Source of the DNA: Debaryomyces hansenii CBS767
Taxonomy: Eukaryota > Ascomycota > Pichiomycetes > Serinales > Debaryomycetaceae
DNA length: 64,000 nt
Reading direction: 5' to 3'
Assembly: GCF_000006445.2 (NCBI RefSeq)
Contig: NC_006044.2
Coordinates: 124,001 to 188,000 of the forward strand
The notes under the pieces are model-generated. The model had not been told where the DNA came from. It saw only the letters and a list, made by a program, of their open reading frames with translations, and searched no databases. The first letter of the stretch is position 1. Each line of letters starts with the position of its first letter. A program made the position numbers and the translations under genes. Shown here piece by piece: positions 1-10,156 of this stretch.

Positions 1-1
1 G

Positions 2-1090
2 ATATTTCCCAACTACTCCCTACCACTATCCAACTTTAAGGGACACCATCAAAAGGCTCTAACCAAATTTGGTCATTTGGCTCCTCAGATTGATTTAGTA
101 CTTGAAGTCAGAGATTCAAGAGCTCCCGTATCAACGAAGAACGTATTATTTGATAGAGTATTGGCTCAGAAAGAGAAGATTATACTATATACCAAAAAGG
201 ACCTCTCAGTCTTGAAAAGTGACTTGATAAGAAAGTGGCACGATGCAAGCAACGAAGAATGTTTATTCATTGATGCTAGAAGTAAAGGCGATGCCCAAAA
301 AATCATTGATCTAGTGGGGAAAAGGTATTATGCGATGACTCCTCCTCCTCCATTAGGGCTTAGACTTATGATTATTGGTATGCCAAATGTTGGAAAGTCG
401 ACCTTGGTGAATACGTTAAGGAATGTTGGATATAGTTCAAAGATTACTGGAGCTATATCAGGAAAGAATAGGAAAGTAGCGAAGACTGGTGGACAGCCTG
501 GTGTCACAAGAGCAACAAGTGAGATCATTAGACTTAGCACTAAGCCCGATATACTTGTATATGATACACCGGGTGTATTTCTACCAACCGTTAAGGATAA
601 CGAAACCATGCTAGCACTAAGTCTTATCGGGTGTGTTCATACCTCCTTCATCGATCCAGTTATACAGGCTGATTACTTGCTTTATTTGTTGAATTTACAG
701 GACCCTACGGGATCGAAGTATAAAGAATATATCGATCATCCTACGAATTCTATTGATGAACTACTCTATCATATCGCTCTCAAAAGAAATAAACTCGGAA
801 AAGATGATTCATACGATGAACTTGGAATGGCTACTCATTGGACAAGTCTTTGGAAACAAGGAAGACAAACGAAATATAAGGGATTATTTGATTTACCAAC
901 AATTCTAGAGATAAATGGTGATGAATTACAAAGCATTTTCAAGAATGAACGAGAAAGAATTAGTAGCATGTCTGTGAGTGATAAAATTGAAAATAGTTTA
1001 GGCGAGGACGGCACTGCATCATCGAAACATCGGAAGAGAACAGCCAAAGATAGAAAATACGACATACAAAACCAATTGTTTAAATTGTAA
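2..1090 (+). CDS. MTG1: Mitochondrial ribosome-assembly GTPase Mtg1 (5'-truncated by window edge)
   Basis: YlqF/MTG1-family circularly permuted GTPase acting at the mitochondrial inner membrane in assembly of the large mitoribosomal subunit. The G motifs occur in permuted order: the G4 motif TKKD first, then the P-loop GMPNVGKST, then G3 DTPG. The frame is open through to base 2 with no start codon, and the residues before base 77 (reading ...FKGHHQKALTKFGHLAPQ) match the conserved N-terminal part of the family, so the true start and mitochondrial presequence lie outside the window. An internal start at base 77 would be a TTG and is not credible. The stop at 1090 lies 22 bp from the convergent YKU80 stop. 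The identity is firm; only the N-terminus is missing. Confidence 0.93.
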   Translation: MFPNYSLPLSNFKGHHQKALTKFGHLAPQIDLVLEVRDSRAPVSTKNVLFDRVLAQKEKIILYTKKDLSVLKSDLIRKWHDASNEECLFIDARSKGDAQKIIDLVGKRYYAMTPPPPLGLRLMIIGMPNVGKSTLVNTLRNVGYSSKITGAISGKNRKVAKTGGQPGVTRATSEIIRLSTKPDILVYDTPGVFLPTVKDNETMLALSLIGCVHTSFIDPVIQADYLLYLLNLQDPTGSKYKEYIDHPTNSIDELLYHIALKRNKLGKDDSYDELGMATHWTSLWKQGRQTKYKGLFDLPTILEINGDELQSIFKNERERISSMSVSDKIENSLGEDGTASSKHRKRTAKDRKYDIQNQLFKL

Positions 1091-1112
1091 TATACATATA
1101 CGTGTACATAGA

Positions 1113-3284
1113 TTAATTTAAGAGATCATTAATATCTGGTAATGCCTCATATTCACCTTCACCAGCACCGTAATTCCCTTGGGCATTTTTCATCATAAAT
1201 ATATCATTTAGGTTATTATTATTTAGCATTTTCCGCTTCTTTTTGGCTTCAACTTCTTGTTTTACGTACTTTGTATCAAGCTCCTTTATAAGCTTCTTTG
1301 CAACATTCTTAGAATTTTTGTTGACATCTGTAAGCCACTCATCATTGGTTGTTGAATTTATTTTCAATACATTAGATAAATTAAATAGGTTTGTCGAGGG
1401 GCCAGAGTTATCATTTTCATTGGAAATTAGATTGTCTCGAATAAAATTTGGATTGTTCAAATATTCATGGAGATTTCCATCTTCCAAGGATTTAATGATA
1501 ATCTTCTTGATATTTAGATTGAATTTATGAATTGCAGGCGAAGATACCAACAATCTAGAAGAAACGCCAAAATGGGATAACTTTGGAAAAGAAATTAGCG
1601 AATCATTAGATAGAGTCACTTTATTATTTTCCACAAAGAATGTATCTGAGTCATTACTTTCATTATCCTTGTTCTTTCCTTTGGTATCTAAATCCCTAGA
1701 TAATATAAATGATTCCATTAAGCTATTAGTAGCCGCATTTGGAAGATTTGTTTCATTTGATGACTCTTCATCGTTTTCTTGTTTTATTGGGTTTTCATCA
1801 GGCGAATCAGTATTTGACGTAAAGGATTTCCCACTAGTAGTCATGATAGAAGTCAACAAAGGAAATTTTCCTATCTTCTCATCTTCTCTAAAGGGTAATC
1901 GTACCAAGATAAATGCATACACAAAACTTTCATTTACTTTTATCTTTGAAGGTATTAAAATACACACTTTAATCTCATCATTGGGTTTTTGGACATATCT
2001 TATTAATGCTAAACCTTCAAGATCGACTAATGACTGGCACAAGCCATTAAAACCGACGAGGTTCTTATATGAACATGAAACTTCTGGTAACAAATAGTAC
2101 GACTCACCTGTTAAATATGCATAGGGCAAATCATCCATTTTTATGAACCCTAGAATATCCATGCCTGGATCAGAAGCAAGTTTTGCGGAGTTTAGCAAAT
2201 CTTCGTCAAGAGTCAAGAGATCATAGTTCGAATATTTAAATCCATCAGTCCATTCATTTGCATCGATAGAAACGGTTTCTAAATCACCATCTTTGTCTTC
2301 ATCATCATCATCATCATCATATCGGCGTTTCTGAACTTCTTCATCATCATCCTTACCATCCTCATCTTTAGACGAGACCAGTTTAATAAAATAATCTTTA
2401 ACATATTTGGTTTTATCAACAGAACCATTTGCAGGATCTATCGTATATTGATGTCCGCTAGCTAACTTTTCAGCCTTAAGAGCAGGGTAAAGTTCCACGT
2501 TCAAGGAAATACATGTTTGATCCAACTCTGGGGCATAATCCGAATTTTCATTCTGGTTGCAATGATCACTCCCAAACCTCAATTGTCCTTTAAATGCTCT
2601 CATTGGCTTAACTTTCTTGAGCGGCGGGTTGTGTAATATTGACTCTACTATTTGGGCTGTAGTGTAAACCTCGCTTGTTTTATATGTATGGAAAACCGAG
2701 GCCCAACCAGATTCATTTTTAGCCTTCTCCGGTGACTTGTCAGGATATTTTAATCCGTCAACATCAAAATCAATTCCATTGAGCACAACATTAATATTCA
2801 TCTCATTGATAGCATTTCGAGTTGCATCCGCAACTTTTGTCTCAAATGACTTAATTTTAGATTCTGCATTGGTTATAACCACAACATTCCGTACAAATTT
2901 AAGCTTTTGAGTATCCTTCAAAAGACCAATCCCTACTAACATGCTTTCAAAACAGTCTCCTTCGTCTTCGGTTATTTCTGTCTTGTTGGGGCAAAGTAGT
3001 TCTTTATATTTTCGAAGATCATCATATGTTGGTGCAATCTTATTTGAAACTACTTCAATGTTTTTGAATGAGTCTTCGCTAGAGAAAGGATTTTCTGTTC
3101 TATTGGAGTGGCATGTAATAACAGAAATGTAGTCAGTTTTCCTACCCCTTAAAATTTTGTTTGTAACTATATCGTAGAAATACTTCAATCCGTATTCTAA
3201 GTCACTAATATTACGACCATTTGATTTATTCGCCATAGAAGGCGATAAATCGACTATGAATGTAGTGACCTCTTTGCTAGCCAT
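1113..3284 (-). CDS. YKU80: Ku80 subunit of the Ku DNA-end-binding heterodimer
   Basis: Ku80 pairs with Ku70 to bind double-strand DNA ends in non-homologous end joining and to protect telomeres. The protein opens with the typical vWA-like strand (TTFIVDLSPSM), continues into the beta-barrel region and has an acidic stretch of Asp/Glu near residues 320-345. It is about 723 residues, longer than the S. cerevisiae protein. The frame is open upstream to 3314 but only from a TTG; the first ATG is at 3284 and places the vWA strand right at the N-terminus, as in the family. It is convergent with MTG1. In S. cerevisiae MTG1 and YKU80 also lie in the same chromosome XIII neighbourhood (YMR097C and YMR106C), as do AIP1 and UTP15. 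Confidence 0.9.
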   Translation of the reverse strand: MASKEVTTFIVDLSPSMANKSNGRNISDLEYGLKYFYDIVTNKILRGRKTDYISVITCHSNRTENPFSSEDSFKNIEVVSNKIAPTYDDLRKYKELLCPNKTEITEDEGDCFESMLVGIGLLKDTQKLKFVRNVVVITNAESKIKSFETKVADATRNAINEMNINVVLNGIDFDVDGLKYPDKSPEKAKNESGWASVFHTYKTSEVYTTAQIVESILHNPPLKKVKPMRAFKGQLRFGSDHCNQNENSDYAPELDQTCISLNVELYPALKAEKLASGHQYTIDPANGSVDKTKYVKDYFIKLVSSKDEDGKDDDEEVQKRRYDDDDDDEDKDGDLETVSIDANEWTDGFKYSNYDLLTLDEDLLNSAKLASDPGMDILGFIKMDDLPYAYLTGESYYLLPEVSCSYKNLVGFNGLCQSLVDLEGLALIRYVQKPNDEIKVCILIPSKIKVNESFVYAFILVRLPFREDEKIGKFPLLTSIMTTSGKSFTSNTDSPDENPIKQENDEESSNETNLPNAATNSLMESFILSRDLDTKGKNKDNESNDSDTFFVENNKVTLSNDSLISFPKLSHFGVSSRLLVSSPAIHKFNLNIKKIIIKSLEDGNLHEYLNNPNFIRDNLISNENDNSGPSTNLFNLSNVLKINSTTNDEWLTDVNKNSKNVAKKLIKELDTKYVKQEVEAKKKRKMLNNNNLNDIFMMKNAQGNYGAGEGEYEALPDINDLLN

Positions 3285-3509
3285 TTGAACCTTGATGATT
3301 GCATCAGTAAACAAATTTGAAAAATGATCTTAGGTGCGTAGAACATAAATAATCTATATCAGTTATACAAAACGATCTTTCTAAACAAGCATCAATTGAA
3401 TACATATTAACAAATCATAGAAGTTCATATAAACCGAATATAATCAATTCATCAATTACATCCTTAGGATAACATATTTTAACGCAGACTGCTGGCATTT
3501 TCGAAAAAA

Positions 3510-5606
3510 ATGAGTCTACCATACAAACATAAATATCAGCAGTATCCTCAATATCTAGGCCAGCAGACAGAATCGCAAGGATTAGAGCCAAATACAAATG
3601 TACGACTAATACAACCAGCATCTTTTCAGCCAATTCAATCACAAATACTGTCAATTATTCCCAATCACGGTGTTTTCGGGGGAAATGTATATCCTATAAA
3701 TGATCAGGACGCCAACCAAACGCAATACCAAGGTAACCATAGAAGTAATACCAGCACGGGTAATGTTTTTAATGCAGAGGGATCCGTTCCATTTTTACCT
3801 ACAGTAGAGGGATCAATTGATCAAAATATGCAATTTCTGTACCAGAATCATGTAGGACATAATTCGTATCCTAATATGCTAGATTATTCCTCCTTTGGTG
3901 GAAATCCCAATATGATGGCTCAACAATCCTCGCAGCAGTATCCATATGACCTAGTGCAATCTAGCCAACTGTTTCAGAAACTTCCCATTCAATTGGCAAA
4001 ATCTTATGACTCCTTTGATCTTTCAAAGTCACCCAATTTAAAGTTTCCACCTCAATATCAACAGGTGAATCCAGAGGACTCTGAAATGCCATCATCAAAA
4101 GTGAAAATGGAAAGCCCGGTATTTTCATCTACATTTAGCGAACCCCCTGAAACGAATGCTAGTAAAACTACTTTAAAGGGCCACTTCAAACCAACACAAA
4201 CGAAGCGTAATGCGAGACCACGAATTAACAAGCTAAATAGAAGCGAACCACTTCTTCTGAGAATTAATACAAAGAAACCAAGGCTTTCAAATACAGCGAA
4301 TTTGATGGCTGAATTATCAACTGATGGATTATTTAGACATTTTCAGGATACATTAAAGATAGAGAAACCAGATGGATCTCAAAAGGCGTCTTTCTATTTA
4401 AGAATGAAGAACGAATTGGAGCGACAGCTATTTGATTTATTTGTGAATCACTTGTCAAAATCGATAGACATATTCTTTCCACAAGAAGTATTCCGGAAGA
4501 TTATACCTGAGTTAGCATTAAACGACGAAACCAATATGATAGTATGTTCTATATTTTGTTTGAGTTCTTTAATGTTACAGAGAATTAATCCTGATAAGTT
4601 TGACCTGTCTATAACGGTTAGGTATTACCATCAAACTATTACATCTATAAGACACTATCTAAGTATACCTGAGATTGAAGAAAAAGATAATGGTATCATG
4701 GCCCGATGCTTACTAAGTACAATCTTGTTATGTATATATGAATTATTCTTCGTGGCCATTGACAGTACTTACATTAAAGGGGCATCAAGTATATTGTCAT
4801 CAATTTTAATGAAGAATAGTGGGAATAAAAGCTTACTTAAGGATTCTCCATTTTATCAGATCTGCTTTTGGCCTATGTTATTATGTGATTTAATATTTTC
4901 GTTGAAGTATAATTCACCAAGCATGTATTCTATCGAAAGCTTTTGGAAACCATTGGACCCAGAATATTTTGAATCATATGGAGAGTTTTCTACCTATGGC
5001 TCATCCAAAACTGAAAATGATGCCGAATTGGTAAAACTAACCACCACGAAGGTAAATACTACGTGGTGGATACATAAATCTATGATTGATTTCAGTTCCA
5101 TAACCAAATTCAAGAATGACATTAATGTTTTAACTAAAGAGGATTTCGAATCTAACAAACCATATTTAGAATGGTTAGATCTAAAGAAAAACCTCGACAC
5201 CTTTGAGAAGCAAATGCCTTTGACAATAAAACCAACAATATATAAATCATGTTCCCGTCATAGACTTTTTCCAATAATTTACTTCAAAGACGAAGCAACA
5301 GCCATAATTGGCTTGAACTATAAACTAGCCAAGATAATGTTGTACGAAGCATTGATCCAAAAGACGAACCTATCAGATCCTTTAGCACAAGCGGAGTATT
5401 TGAAATATCCAAAACATTATGCTGTGAAGTTGGCGAAGGATGTAATAGGCATAATCAAAACTTATGATGCCAATTTGTCTGTTTGGACAGTAAACGCACA
5501 TGCTCTCAGGTACGTTGCCCATTACGTGCAACATGAACCTGAAGCGTCCAAGGGGTTAGAAGACCTAGTGGAGAGGCTTATGGCAATTTGTCATTTGTGT
5601 CTCTAG
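3510..5606 (+). CDS. Fungal transcription-factor-domain protein without a visible zinc cluster
   Basis: A 698-residue protein. Residues 1-200 are low-complexity, rich in Gln, Asn, Tyr and Ser. A basic stretch follows around residues 230-260 (KRNARPRINKLNR, then KKPRL). From about residue 270 to the end it is a helical domain resembling fungal-specific transcription factor domain 2 (PF11951-like), including the YYHQTITSIRHYL segment followed by an LL-rich helix. No CX2CX6C zinc cluster is present: the N-terminal half contains essentially no Cys. The ATG follows an A-rich leader. It is probably a nuclear regulator or a co-regulator that has lost its DNA-binding motif; the specific orthologue is not recognised and no target can be stated. 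Confidence 0.7.
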   Translation: MSLPYKHKYQQYPQYLGQQTESQGLEPNTNVRLIQPASFQPIQSQILSIIPNHGVFGGNVYPINDQDANQTQYQGNHRSNTSTGNVFNAEGSVPFLPTVEGSIDQNMQFLYQNHVGHNSYPNMLDYSSFGGNPNMMAQQSSQQYPYDLVQSSQLFQKLPIQLAKSYDSFDLSKSPNLKFPPQYQQVNPEDSEMPSSKVKMESPVFSSTFSEPPETNASKTTLKGHFKPTQTKRNARPRINKLNRSEPLLLRINTKKPRLSNTANLMAELSTDGLFRHFQDTLKIEKPDGSQKASFYLRMKNELERQLFDLFVNHLSKSIDIFFPQEVFRKIIPELALNDETNMIVCSIFCLSSLMLQRINPDKFDLSITVRYYHQTITSIRHYLSIPEIEEKDNGIMARCLLSTILLCIYELFFVAIDSTYIKGASSILSSILMKNSGNKSLLKDSPFYQICFWPMLLCDLIFSLKYNSPSMYSIESFWKPLDPEYFESYGEFSTYGSSKTENDAELVKLTTTKVNTTWWIHKSMIDFSSITKFKNDINVLTKEDFESNKPYLEWLDLKKNLDTFEKQMPLTIKPTIYKSCSRHRLFPIIYFKDEATAIIGLNYKLAKIMLYEALIQKTNLSDPLAQAEYLKYPKHYAVKLAKDVIGIIKTYDANLSVWTVNAHALRYVAHYVQHEPEASKGLEDLVERLMAICHLCL

Positions 5607-6170
5607 ACCAAATGAATAGATATAAATTCATACATATATAGATTTTATTTTACGTACAAATTGATGAAGCAGAATTCAATGTAGTGAGGTTACTTTAATC
5701 AATATAGATCCCTTTATATTAAGATAAACAAGAAGAAGACTACGTATGTATTTACTTCGTTCTTCTGTCATCACTACTACAAATTTCTTGGACAGGGTTC
5801 AATTAGAATAGAGCTTATGACTGTTTGATACTTTTTAAAAATCAATCTTTATTCATGATAATTCGTTCTTCTTTTATAACCTCGCTCTTGTCACCATAGT
5901 TTTACATCTTGGTATTCACAAACCGTTTGATCTGTATCAGTACGCCCATTATTACTTGGAAGTCTGAATCATCTTCGTATCTAGTCATAAAAGATTAATT
6001 CTCACGTGCGATATTGCTCTTAACTCCAGACCCTGTATTCTACAACATGAAATTTCCTACTATATTTTCTGTTTCCACCTTGCTTTTGTCCAAATAACAC
6101 ATATCATATATATTGCTAAGATTTTGAAGAATTAGGATTCACTCAACTCGAAAAATTTCAAGCGAAAGAA
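5607..6170. other. Intergenic spacer, no gene seen
   Basis: A 564-bp AT-rich spacer between two same-strand genes. No ORF of note, tRNA-like promoter box or repeat was seen. It must hold the 3' end of the upstream gene and the promoter of the RIC8-like gene. Confidence 0.6.
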
Positions 6171-7661
6171 ATGAGTGGATTAAATATCAAAGAGTTGAGG
6201 CAAAAAGGTAAAGATCCCATATTTTGTCTGCAAGTGTCACCAGAATTATTGGAAGAAATTGTTGAATTACTATTGAGTAGAAAGGATAGATGTGATTCGG
6301 AAAGTATTGATTTGATAGCGACAATTTCAAATATTTTGCTTATCAACATAGGACTTCGCAATAAACACTTTATTCCAAACTATTCTATACGATCAATTGA
6401 ATTCGTGGACTATTTTATTAATTCCGCCCTTTCAGAGAGTGATGAGCCTATCGAATACGATTTTAGTAGATTGGTAGCGGTCTATCGTATGATATTCTTA
6501 ATATTGTGCAATGAATTAAATCATATGGACACAAGAACTATTGCTACCATCTATTCTCTACTAATCTTGGGGTTCGAATTCTGCTTTAGTGTTTTTGGTA
6601 AGTACAAGAAAGACGAAGACTACCAAAGGGCATTTGCAGAGATTTTGAAAGGCCTATATACGTTTCAACATAAACACGCCTATGGAGAACAATTGAATAA
6701 AGAAAATCGGTTAATCAATGAGGGCTTGTTACATAGTTGCATTATTGTGACAAATAGCATGATTGAAGGGGGAAAAAATATACGTTCATTACTGGATAGT
6801 GAATTGTTGTTAACGAAATATCTCTTGAACTCTATTCTTGGGTTAGTCACCCATGAACAAAATGTTAACAAATTTCGTATTAAGAATGATGTTAACAACA
6901 GTTCCTTTTTACGCAATCTTATGATACTTATAGAATTCCAGTTAGAAAGGCATTCTGATAAAACATATACTGATTTGACTGATGTAATGAACCTTTTGGT
7001 TATAATCAATTTCATTTCTAATAGAATTATTTTACAATATAACGAATCAGATGCTAATGAAGCTAGCTATTTGATATGTTTCATATCAATATTTATTGAA
7101 AAATTATTGCCTACGAATGGTGAAATTTCTATTTATAACAAGTTGATGTCATTAATTTTGACTTCAAATAACAATCTGTCGATAAGTGACATTAACATAG
7201 CCGATATGGCAAATCTTTCAAATATCAAGAATCTTATTCTTGAATGCATTTATAATCTATCTTGGGATCCAGAAATCAAAGACGATGAACGTATGAGCCA
7301 ATTTTTAAATTTAGTAGGCTACAGAAATGCTCGGGAGTTTATAGTAGCCAACAATCTACATTTACTGCTGGAAATTGATACAAACACCTATCAATCTCCA
7401 AATCCTCAATATTTGGATATGAACAATAAAAATTTTGAACATGAATTTTCCAAAGTTTCATTAGACACGATATTTACTAAGGATAAACCTACGAATACCA
7501 ATAATCTTAGTAACAAAGAAAAAGAATTGGAAGCCGAAAAACTATTTGTACTTTTCGATAGAATGGAAAAGAATGGTGCTTTCCAAGGGTTTAAGAATCC
7601 AGTAAGAGAATGGCAACAACTGGGAAAGTTCGAAAATTTACCAGACGGTGATGACTGTTAA
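6171..7661 (+). CDS. RIC8/synembryn-like G-alpha chaperone and exchange factor
   Basis: A 496-residue all-helical, armadillo-like protein. The best signature is the C-terminal block: EAEKLFVLFDRMEKNG followed by NPVREWQQLGKFENL, which matches the Ric8 hallmark (an EAE-LFVLF-DRLE helix, then an NPV...GRFEEL segment). Family members bind G-alpha subunits, assist their folding and membrane delivery, and promote nucleotide exchange. Length agrees with fungal Ric8. The middle is poorly conserved and the protein is Leu/Ile/Asn-rich. S. cerevisiae is generally held to lack Ric8, so the assignment rests on family memory rather than an orthologue, and I leave the symbol empty. The end is convergent with GLC3, with 99 bp between the stops. 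Confidence 0.62.
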   Translation: MSGLNIKELRQKGKDPIFCLQVSPELLEEIVELLLSRKDRCDSESIDLIATISNILLINIGLRNKHFIPNYSIRSIEFVDYFINSALSESDEPIEYDFSRLVAVYRMIFLILCNELNHMDTRTIATIYSLLILGFEFCFSVFGKYKKDEDYQRAFAEILKGLYTFQHKHAYGEQLNKENRLINEGLLHSCIIVTNSMIEGGKNIRSLLDSELLLTKYLLNSILGLVTHEQNVNKFRIKNDVNNSSFLRNLMILIEFQLERHSDKTYTDLTDVMNLLVIINFISNRIILQYNESDANEASYLICFISIFIEKLLPTNGEISIYNKLMSLILTSNNNLSISDINIADMANLSNIKNLILECIYNLSWDPEIKDDERMSQFLNLVGYRNAREFIVANNLHLLLEIDTNTYQSPNPQYLDMNNKNFEHEFSKVSLDTIFTKDKPTNTNNLSNKEKELEAEKLFVLFDRMEKNGAFQGFKNPVREWQQLGKFENLPDGDDC

Positions 7662-7760
7662 TAAAAAATAATAATAATGCTTCTTATTTACATTTTACGA
7701 TAAATGAATCAAATTTTATATAGTATTAATAAAAATTTTAAGAGAATTGAATTAGGCAAC

Positions 7761-9896
7761 CTAAACGACTTTTTCCTTGACTTGAAGGACAATTGCCGTT
7801 CTTGATGGAATATAACAAAATAATGCATTAGATCTATCATTCCATCTTTCATTGTTAGTGAAGAATTGTAATTTTTCACCCGTTTCTTTGTTTGTTTCTT
7901 CAATTCTACCATGACCTCCGAAACTAAGACTGTCCGAGTTTAAAACTATTTGGTAGACACCTGGGGTTTCTACCCCAATCTTGTAATCAGCATAAGAATT
8001 GGTAGGATGAAAATTAAAAATGAATAATAAGCCGTTTCTTTCAAAGACAATAACCTTATCATTTTCATTTTTCAAAGATACATAGGCTTGCGAAGACAAC
8101 AATATACCATACTTGGTATCTAAATGTTGCATTGCACCATCAAAAGCAAACAAAAACTTGTAACGCAATAAATCATCTTCAATTAAATTGAATTGTCTTC
8201 TGGCATAAGCATATGATTCGCCGTTTCCTTTTCTTGGAAAGTCTAACCATTCAGGGTGGCCAAACTCATTGCCTTCGAAATTTAAATAACCTTCTCCCCC
8301 TAAAGAGAAAGTAATTAACCTAATCATTTTATGCAACGCAATACCTCTATCGATAACTGGCGTGAAAGGAGTCAATGTTGACATATTGGTGTACATTTCT
8401 TTATCCATTAACCAAAAAGCAATGGTCTTATCACCCACTAATGCTTGATCATGGGATTCACAATAACTAATACACCTTTCACCATGTCTTCTATTAGTTA
8501 AGGTATGCACAAGGCTTCCCATATCCCATTCTTCATCACTCAAATGTTTAATAATCTTAATCCACATATCTGGAATAGCCATAGATAACCTGTAGTCAAA
8601 TCCAATACCACCCTGACCGATCGGTAAGCACAATGTTGGCATACCACTAACATCTTCAGCAATGGAGACAAATTTGTAGTTGTTTTCTCTTACACTGATC
8701 TCATCTAATAATTTATGGCCCAACATTAAATATGTTATTGCGTCATTATCGACCCACTCAGAATTGAAATATTCATTGTAATCACCACTAAATCCAAAAC
8801 TCAAGCCATGATGTTTGTATAACATACTTGTGACGCCATCAAATCTGAATCCATCAAATTTAAAGACATCAATATAAAACCTCAAGTTTGACAACAAGAA
8901 TCTCAAGGTTTCGTAGTTAGAGTAATTGAATAATCTAGAATCCCATAATTCATGCGAACCCTTAGTGCCACCATGGAATAAATAGTGATCCGTACCATTA
9001 AACATATTCAAACCATCTTCAACATTTTTAGAACTATGGGAATGAACCACATCTAGCAAAACTCTAATACCCAATCTATGGGCTTCGTCAATTAATTCTT
9101 TCAAATCTTCTGGCGTGCCAAAACGAGAAGAAATTGCAAAAAAATTAGTGACCTGATAACCGAACGACGCATAATAAGCATGCTCCATAACCGCCATTAA
9201 TTGAATAGTGTTATATCCTAACTTATGGATAACAGGCAACACCTTAGTTGTGAAGTTCTTATATGACCCAACTTTTGGTTCCGGGGTAGAAATACCCACA
9301 TGAGCTTCGTAAATTTTTATACCATCCTTGCTTTCAAGTCTTGGTCTCTCATGCTTGAATTTATATGTTTCAGTCGGCTGTGGATTCCAAAACCTTCCCT
9401 CATACAAGTTGTTTTCAGTAGAAGGTGTAGCCCTTTTCAACCATGGACATAATCTGTAGATTCGCTCTCCACTTGCGGTGACCATCGAAATCTTATATCT
9501 GGAGTCATGCGGGACAGCAAATTCATTGTTCTCTGTTGGCTTGATTGTCAATGACCAAAGTCCAAAATCATTTACTGGTTTCAATTTATGGGTGTTAGTG
9601 TCCCAATTATTAAAATCCCCTACCAACGAAACCTCTACCACATTTGGAATATATTCGTTAATGAACACTTCCTTAGTATCCCAATTAGCATGCAAACCAT
9701 ACTTTTCATACGCAGATGCAAAGTTAGTTAAACTACCTTCATTCTGTTTGAATTCATCGTACCATTTTCTCAAGTTTAATTGACGGTGTATCAATTGTCC
9801 AGAGAAGGGTTCTAACCAAGGGTCTAAATCTAATGCGCCCTTAATCAAGGATTGATTACTTCTCTCTGAACCTGTGGAACCTGTAGATAACGACAT
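7761..9896 (-). CDS. GLC3: 1,4-alpha-glucan (glycogen) branching enzyme
   Basis: Transfers alpha-1,4-glucan segments to alpha-1,6 linkages during glycogen synthesis in the cytosol. The 711-residue length is normal for eukaryotic branching enzymes. The order is an N-terminal CBM48-type segment (about residues 80-170, VSLVGDFNNWD), the GH13 (alpha/beta)8 barrel, and a C-terminal beta domain. The catalytic set is complete: nucleophile Asp353 in GFRFDGVTSM, acid/base Glu414 in SIAEDVSGMP, and Asp483 in CESHDQ; DVVHSHSSKN is the first conserved region. The ATG at 9896 is the only sensible start. The promoter (9897-10156) lies between two genes read in the same direction. Confidence 0.96.
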   Translation of the reverse strand: MSLSTGSTGSERSNQSLIKGALDLDPWLEPFSGQLIHRQLNLRKWYDEFKQNEGSLTNFASAYEKYGLHANWDTKEVFINEYIPNVVEVSLVGDFNNWDTNTHKLKPVNDFGLWSLTIKPTENNEFAVPHDSRYKISMVTASGERIYRLCPWLKRATPSTENNLYEGRFWNPQPTETYKFKHERPRLESKDGIKIYEAHVGISTPEPKVGSYKNFTTKVLPVIHKLGYNTIQLMAVMEHAYYASFGYQVTNFFAISSRFGTPEDLKELIDEAHRLGIRVLLDVVHSHSSKNVEDGLNMFNGTDHYLFHGGTKGSHELWDSRLFNYSNYETLRFLLSNLRFYIDVFKFDGFRFDGVTSMLYKHHGLSFGFSGDYNEYFNSEWVDNDAITYLMLGHKLLDEISVRENNYKFVSIAEDVSGMPTLCLPIGQGGIGFDYRLSMAIPDMWIKIIKHLSDEEWDMGSLVHTLTNRRHGERCISYCESHDQALVGDKTIAFWLMDKEMYTNMSTLTPFTPVIDRGIALHKMIRLITFSLGGEGYLNFEGNEFGHPEWLDFPRKGNGESYAYARRQFNLIEDDLLRYKFLFAFDGAMQHLDTKYGILLSSQAYVSLKNENDKVIVFERNGLLFIFNFHPTNSYADYKIGVETPGVYQIVLNSDSLSFGGHGRIEETNKETGEKLQFFTNNERWNDRSNALFCYIPSRTAIVLQVKEKVV

Positions 9897-10156
9897 GTTA
9901 TAAGCTTTTACTTGACTAGGTTACTTAAGGAAAAATGAAAGAAAAATTGTCAATTGCTATGAAAGAAAGTTGTTCAAATGAAATATAGATAACGCCTTAT
10001 AGTCCTCCGTAAGACGCCCCCAACTATTTATGCTGGGTAAACCTGTATATAATTACTTATCAAAAAGAACTGTCTAATTATACAATAACTCTATATCTAT
10101 ATAGATGTAAAATAAGTATATAGGTATATAGAATGAAGTGGCCGAGTTCGGGGCCA

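Noticed and set aside
3285..3314. N-terminal extension of YKU80
   Set aside because: The upstream start codon is TTG; the first ATG at 3284 places the vWA strand at the normal distance from the N-terminus.
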